A DNA stretch of 56,618 bases, taken from positions 1 to 56,618 of the forward strand of contig JACRKZ010000055.1 in the NCBI GenBank assembly GCA_016235455.1, in the 5' to 3' direction. Each line of letters begins with the position of its first letter. The stretch's first letter is position 1. Source of the stretch: Armatimonadota bacterium. Its GTDB lineage: Bacteria > Armatimonadota > UBA10988. Below the pieces are notes generated by a model. The model had not been told where the DNA came from. It did no database searches and saw nothing but the letters and a program-made list of their open reading frames with translations. This document shows, piece by piece, positions 53,253 to 56,618 of this stretch. The translations under genes were made by a program, and so were the position numbers.

Positions 53253-54416
53253 TCATAGCGGTTCGGTGCCGGCGCTGAGAATGGCGACGTAGGCGGTGTA
53301 GGCAAAGACGCGGTTGCGGCGGCCGCCGGTGAGCTCACGGGCAATGCCCGCCTCCACCAGACGTTCAACCGCACGGCCCGCGGCCGGGAATGACACCTGG
53401 GCGCGGTTCGCGAGATCGGCCACGTTCGCCACCGGTCTCGCTCTCAACGCCGCGTAGACGCTCGGCAGGCTGGGCAGCGCCCGGCTCGCGGCGTTGACCA
53501 CGTCCTCGTCACGGCGGAACACCGCCAACAGGCTGTGTGCGGTGTCCACCGCGCTGCCGGCTGTCTCCGTGACGCCATCCAAGAAGAAGTCCAGCCACGC
53601 TTCCCAGTCGCCGGCCCGCCTCACGCTGTCCAGAAGCTCGTAGTACCGCGGCCGGTGCTGCTTGAAGTAGAGGCTCAGGTAGAGCAGTGGCTGTGCCAAC
53701 AATCCCTCGTTGGCCAACATGAGCGAGATGAGCAGCCGGCCCACACGGCCATTGCCGTCGAGGAAGGGATGGATGGTCTCGAACTGCACGTGGGCCAGAG
53801 CCGCTTTCACCAGGACTGGCAGCGCCTTCGTCTCGTCATGGATGAACCGCTCCAGGTCGGCCATGCACCTGGCGATCTCGCCAGGTGGAGGCGGCACGAA
53901 CGCCGCATTGCCGGGCCGCGTGCCACCAATCCAGTTCTGGGAGCGCCTGAACTCGCCCGGCTGCTTGTCTGCGCCGCGGCCACGCGCCAGCAGTCTGGCA
54001 TGGACCTCGCACAGCAGCCGTCTCGACAGGGGGAAGCCCTCGCCCATGCGCGTCAGGCCATGGGACAAGGCGTCGACGTAGTTGGACACCTCAACCACGT
54101 CGTCCAGCGGCACGCCGGGCGCCTCGTCGAGTTCGAACAGCAGCAAGTCGGAGAGAGACGACTGCGTGCCCTCGATCTGCGACGAAAGAACCGCCTCCCG
54201 TCGCACGTAGGCGTACAGAAACAGGCTGGGATCCGGCAACAGCCGCGCCAGTCCGTCGAGCCGTCCACACGCCAGTTGGGCCTGCTCCAGCAGACGCAGC
54301 CTGGGGCCTGACAGGTCGACCGGCGGCACCGGCGGCAGGACCGCCGGCACGAACGCCCCGACCTCCTCGCCCACCGTGCTCACGACCACGCGCCGTCCGC
54401 TTGCGCCCCGCTCCAT
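53253..54416 (-). CDS. Fic-domain protein (AMP transferase family), N-terminally auto-inhibited type
   Basis: The 387-residue protein has an N-terminal region with the inhibitory-helix motif SSQIEGT (S-x-x-x-E-G), characteristic of class II Fic proteins. The Fic core contains FETIHPFLDGNGRVGRLL (catalytic His H216), and a C-terminal winged-helix domain follows (VADLANRAQVSFPAAGRAVERLVEAGI). Such proteins usually transfer AMP to a target hydroxyl and may bind their own promoter. I prefer the ATG at 54416, with a purine-rich site upstream, over the ATG at 54431. An inverted repeat lies at its promoter (54430-54447). No antitoxin gene is adjacent. Confidence 0.9.
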   Translation of the reverse strand: MERGASGRRVVVSTVGEEVGAFVPAVLPPVPPVDLSGPRLRLLEQAQLACGRLDGLARLLPDPSLFLYAYVRREAVLSSQIEGTQSSLSDLLLFELDEAPGVPLDDVVEVSNYVDALSHGLTRMGEGFPLSRRLLCEVHARLLARGRGADKQPGEFRRSQNWIGGTRPGNAAFVPPPPGEIARCMADLERFIHDETKALPVLVKAALAHVQFETIHPFLDGNGRVGRLLISLMLANEGLLAQPLLYLSLYFKQHRPRYYELLDSVRRAGDWEAWLDFFLDGVTETAGSAVDTAHSLLAVFRRDEDVVNAASRALPSLPSVYAALRARPVANVADLANRAQVSFPAAGRAVERLVEAGIARELTGGRRNRVFAYTAYVAILSAGTEPL

Positions 54417-54429
54417 ACCGCCCTCTCCC

Positions 54430-54488
54430 ATTCACGCTGACGTGAATAAGCGCCGATGTTATTATCGCACATGACCATCGACGTGAAT
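54430..54488. promoter_or_regulatory. Operator candidate upstream of fic: three CGTGAAT sites
   Basis: ATTCACG-CTGA-CGTGAAT (54430-54447) is a perfect inverted repeat with 7-bp arms. A further direct copy of GACGTGAATA lies 41 bp away (54480-54489 versus 54439-54448). An AT-rich -10-like GATAATAA on the minus strand (about 54458-54465) lies between them, so a protein bound here would cover the fic promoter. Confidence 0.55.
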
Positions 54489-54504
54489 AGCGGCGCCAAC
54501 CACG

Positions 54505-55578
54505 TCACCGCACGAAGAAGAACGCCACGGCGATCAGCGCATAGAGCACGAGCAGGATCGAGCCTTCCAGCCAGTTGGACTCGCCATCCTGGGCGATGAA
54601 CGCGGCGATGATGCCGGCCGCCAGCAGCGCCTCCACCTCGTAGTTGTCGAAGGTCAGGTGCAGCGGATGGCCCAGGAACACGCTGACCAGCACCAGCACC
54701 GGCGCCACGAACAGCGCCACCTGCAAGCTGCTGCCCAGGCTGATGGCCATGCTCAACTCCATCTTGTTCTTCAGCGCCATCTGCACCGCCACCGCATGCT
54801 CGGCCACATTGCCCACCAGCGGGATGATGATGATGCCGATGAAGTACTCGCTCCAGCCCAGCGACGCGGTGGTCGCCTCGACGCTGCCGACCAGGATCTC
54901 CGACAACCAGGCGATGCCCAGCGTGGCCAGCAGCAGGAGCGTCACGGAGAAGGACCGGCTCATGGTGGGATCGCCGTGGCCAGCCATCTCGGACGGGTCG
55001 GTACCAGTCTCGCGCGTGAAGTCGTAGACCAGATTGAGCACATAGATGAGCAGCAGCAACAGCGCCGCGCCGACCGACAGCGCCGACGCCGCCTGTCCGC
55101 CGCCATGCTGCTTGGCCACCTCGGCGATGAACAGCGACGGCACGGCCAGCCCGGCGATGGCCAGCAGGCACATCACCGAGTTGGTGCCGGCCACCGCGCG
55201 ATCGAAGGTCTGCGTGCGCCAGCGCAGGCCACCGGCCAGCAGCGACATGCCCAGCACCAGCAGCAGATTGCCCAGAATCGAGCCGGTGATGGAGGCCAGC
55301 ACCAGCTCGGTCAGGCCGGCCCGCAGCGCGAACAGCGTGATGATCAACTCGGCCGCGTTGCCCAGCGTGGCGTTGAGCAGGCCACCCGCGCGCGGACCCA
55401 CATAGAGCGCCAACTCCTCCGTGGCCACGCCCATGATGCCGGCCAGCGGCACCACGCCCAGCGCCGACAGCGAGAACACCACGGCCGCCGGCCAATGCAG
55501 GAACTTGCCGGCCACCGCCAGCGGGAAGAGCACCAGCAAGAGGTCGAGCCGCTTGGTCTGATAGGATCCGATCTTCAA
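54505..55578 (-). CDS. Ca2+/H+ antiporter (CaCA superfamily, CAX type)
   Basis: This 357-residue integral membrane protein has about eleven helices in two homologous halves. The alpha-repeat motifs are GGLLNATLGNAAELIITLFALRAG (residues about 64-87) and LVGNVAEHAVAVQMALKNKM (about 243-262). The Glu in each GN-AE motif binds the cation. It exports calcium in exchange for protons. Translation probably starts at the TTG at 55578, because AGGAG lies 8 bases upstream and no ATG is suitably placed. It follows the right-edge gene by 10 bp and may be co-transcribed. Confidence 0.92.
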   Translation of the reverse strand: MKIGSYQTKRLDLLLVLFPLAVAGKFLHWPAAVVFSLSALGVVPLAGIMGVATEELALYVGPRAGGLLNATLGNAAELIITLFALRAGLTELVLASITGSILGNLLLVLGMSLLAGGLRWRTQTFDRAVAGTNSVMCLLAIAGLAVPSLFIAEVAKQHGGGQAASALSVGAALLLLLIYVLNLVYDFTRETGTDPSEMAGHGDPTMSRSFSVTLLLLATLGIAWLSEILVGSVEATTASLGWSEYFIGIIIIPLVGNVAEHAVAVQMALKNKMELSMAISLGSSLQVALFVAPVLVLVSVFLGHPLHLTFDNYEVEALLAAGIIAAFIAQDGESNWLEGSILLVLYALIAVAFFFVR

Positions 55579-55588
55579 GAACTCACTC

Positions 55589-56618
55589 CTAGCGAGCCGC
55601 CGCGCGGTCCAGTGGCGGATGGGCCGCCAGATACTCGAGCGTGGCCACTACAACGGGTGTGACCACGGCGGGGTTGGGGTTGAACCCGCCGATGCGCCAC
55701 AGCCAGCCGTAGCCGCCCAGTCGGTAGCCACCGATGAAGTCGTCGCCGCCGTCGCGGGCCGCGCTGACCAGGGCCACATGGCCCGGATCGGCGCTGCTGC
55801 GCGGCAGGCCGCGGTTGACCGGGCTCACCAGTGCCTGCACCCGGCCAGCCAGTGCGTCGCCCAGCCAGGCGCGGCCCGTGCTGGTCACGTTCAGCGGCTC
55901 GGCTGGGGCGTCCACCTCACCGCCACCCACGGGGATGCCCAGCCCGCCCAGGCCGTCCGGCCCGACCACCTGGCCGCCGCCGTTGTGGAACGAGTAGCCG
56001 CCGGTCTCCCACCACACGCCGCCGCGGCCGACGAACGCCTTGACACGGTCGATCTGCGCACGCGCCGCGCCGGGCTCGGCGGGCAGTTGCTCGCCGTAGG
56101 GGTTGATGATGGCCCAGACGTCGGCCGGCCCTTGCTCCAACACGCGCGCCACCTCGGTCGCGGAGCGCAGCACGCGGGGCGCGCCGAGCTTGGAGGCGGT
56201 CAGGGCCGCCACATACTGCGCGGGCTGTACCGTCGACCAGGACAGGCCCACGCCGGCGCCTAGATCGATGACCGCCACCGCCTTGCCCGGCCAGACCGCC
56301 GGCTTGGTCGCCACGGCGGTGAGGTCGGGCAGCTTGAGGGTCAGCCGCGCGCCATCACGCTGCGCGGCGACGGGCGTGCCGTCGACCCGCACGGCCACCG
56401 CACCGGCCGGCGCGGCGGGCAGGTCGATCCGCGCCGTCTCGCCGCCATGCGCCAGGACCCAGGCCTCGGCGTTGCGTGCCGTGCCGCTGCTGACGAAGCC
56501 GGGCTCGCCCTGCCGCAGCGCGGCACGCATGGTCGGGCTGGCCGCCGTGAAGCCATAGGATGCGAGGTTGACGCCGTCGACCGTGCGCGGTTTGGCGTCG
56601 AGGTTGACGACGAATGTG
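55589..56618 (-). CDS. Secreted or surface protein of unknown function, 5' end beyond window
   Basis: The open frame enters from the right edge (343 codons seen) and ends at 55589. The visible part starts TFVVNLDAKPRTVDGVNLASYG. A beta-rich segment follows (AEAWVLAHGGETARIDLP ... AVAVRVDGTPVAAQRDGARLTLKLPDL). Then comes a Rossmann-like region (DVWAIINPYGEQLPAE, VKAFVGRGGVWWETGGYSFHNGGG), which recalls ThuA/glutamine amidotransferase-like folds often attached to glycan-acting proteins. An in-frame ATG at 56530 is internal: the sequence upstream of it reads as normal protein. The function is not recognised. Confidence 0.7.
   Translation of the reverse strand, partial: TFVVNLDAKPRTVDGVNLASYGFTAASPTMRAALRQGEPGFVSSGTARNAEAWVLAHGGETARIDLPAAPAGAVAVRVDGTPVAAQRDGARLTLKLPDLTAVATKPAVWPGKAVAVIDLGAGVGLSWSTVQPAQYVAALTASKLGAPRVLRSATEVARVLEQGPADVWAIINPYGEQLPAEPGAARAQIDRVKAFVGRGGVWWETGGYSFHNGGGQVVGPDGLGGLGIPVGGGEVDAPAEPLNVTSTGRAWLGDALAGRVQALVSPVNRGLPRSSADPGHVALVSAARDGGDDFIGGYRLGGYGWLWRIGGFNPNPAVVTPVVVATLEYLAAHPPLDRAAAR

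Noticed and set aside
1..56618. tRNA, rRNA, CRISPR arrays, insertion sequences, prophage or integrase genes.
   Set aside because: No T-loop/anticodon patterns, regularly spaced repeats, transposase or integrase motifs were seen on reading the intergenic regions and proteins.

Overview
This window is about 56.6 kb of high-GC bacterial DNA, packed with genes on both strands. The best clue to its origin is a pair of type II pseudopilin-like proteins (8016-8702 and 51438-52232). Both carry a prepilin N-terminus followed by a '[12 protein letters not shown] / SNLKQIG / YAQDYDE' block and a 'DGH' element near the C-terminus, a combination I associate mainly with Armatimonadota. Flagellar (FliS, MCP), Tad-like pilus and polysaccharide-degrading genes fit a motile, surface-associated heterotroph. 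The phylum is an inference. I see no rRNA, tRNA, CRISPR array, transposase or prophage.

Left part (1-8.7 kb, all on -): a REC-GAF-histidine kinase cut by the window edge, and fliS upstream of it behind a sigma-28-type promoter. Then comes a Tad/Flp-like envelope operon (TadE, two tandem TadG-like paralogs, a second TadE, CpaB/RcpC), and a pseudopilin gene transcribed divergently from hisC. 8.8-22.3 kb (all on +): hisC-tyrA-aroA-cmk-plsC (aromatic amino acid, nucleotide and lipid metabolism). Next is a four-gene ECF-sigma/Spy-like stress module, then ilvE, carA, a membrane protein of unknown function, rodA, tag, a DinB-fold protein and a polysaccharide deacetylase lipoprotein.

22.3-32 kb (mostly on -): an M24 peptidase gene that appears broken by an in-gene deletion, a membrane-anchored collagen-like protein, a small anchored protein, an octaheme HAO-like cytochrome c, a GNAT enzyme on +, a three-gene ABC sugar importer without an ATPase gene, a helical-repeat protein and an MCP. 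32.4-34.4 kb: hisD-hisB, ended by an 82-bp perfect palindrome shared with the convergent ugpQ-like gene.

35-45.7 kb: two secreted proteins of unknown function followed by a carbohydrate-degradation cluster (GH127, GH28-like, GH16 with a duplicated N-terminal domain, and a clan GH-A enzyme). These could feed importers such as the one at 26.7-29.8 kb. 45.9-56.6 kb: a 1,824-residue soluble hybrid kinase with ten PAS-like domains, a second pseudopilin, a TIM-barrel sugar isomerase/epimerase, a Fic protein with a likely operator, a Ca2+/H+ antiporter and a secreted protein that runs off the right edge.

Regulatory DNA is informative. There are two sigma-28-like promoters (fliS, MCP), sigma-70-like promoters (ilvE, carA, cytochrome, GNAT), two of which would give leaderless mRNAs, and three operator-like inverted repeats. 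Several long GC-rich hairpins follow genes without strong T-tracts.
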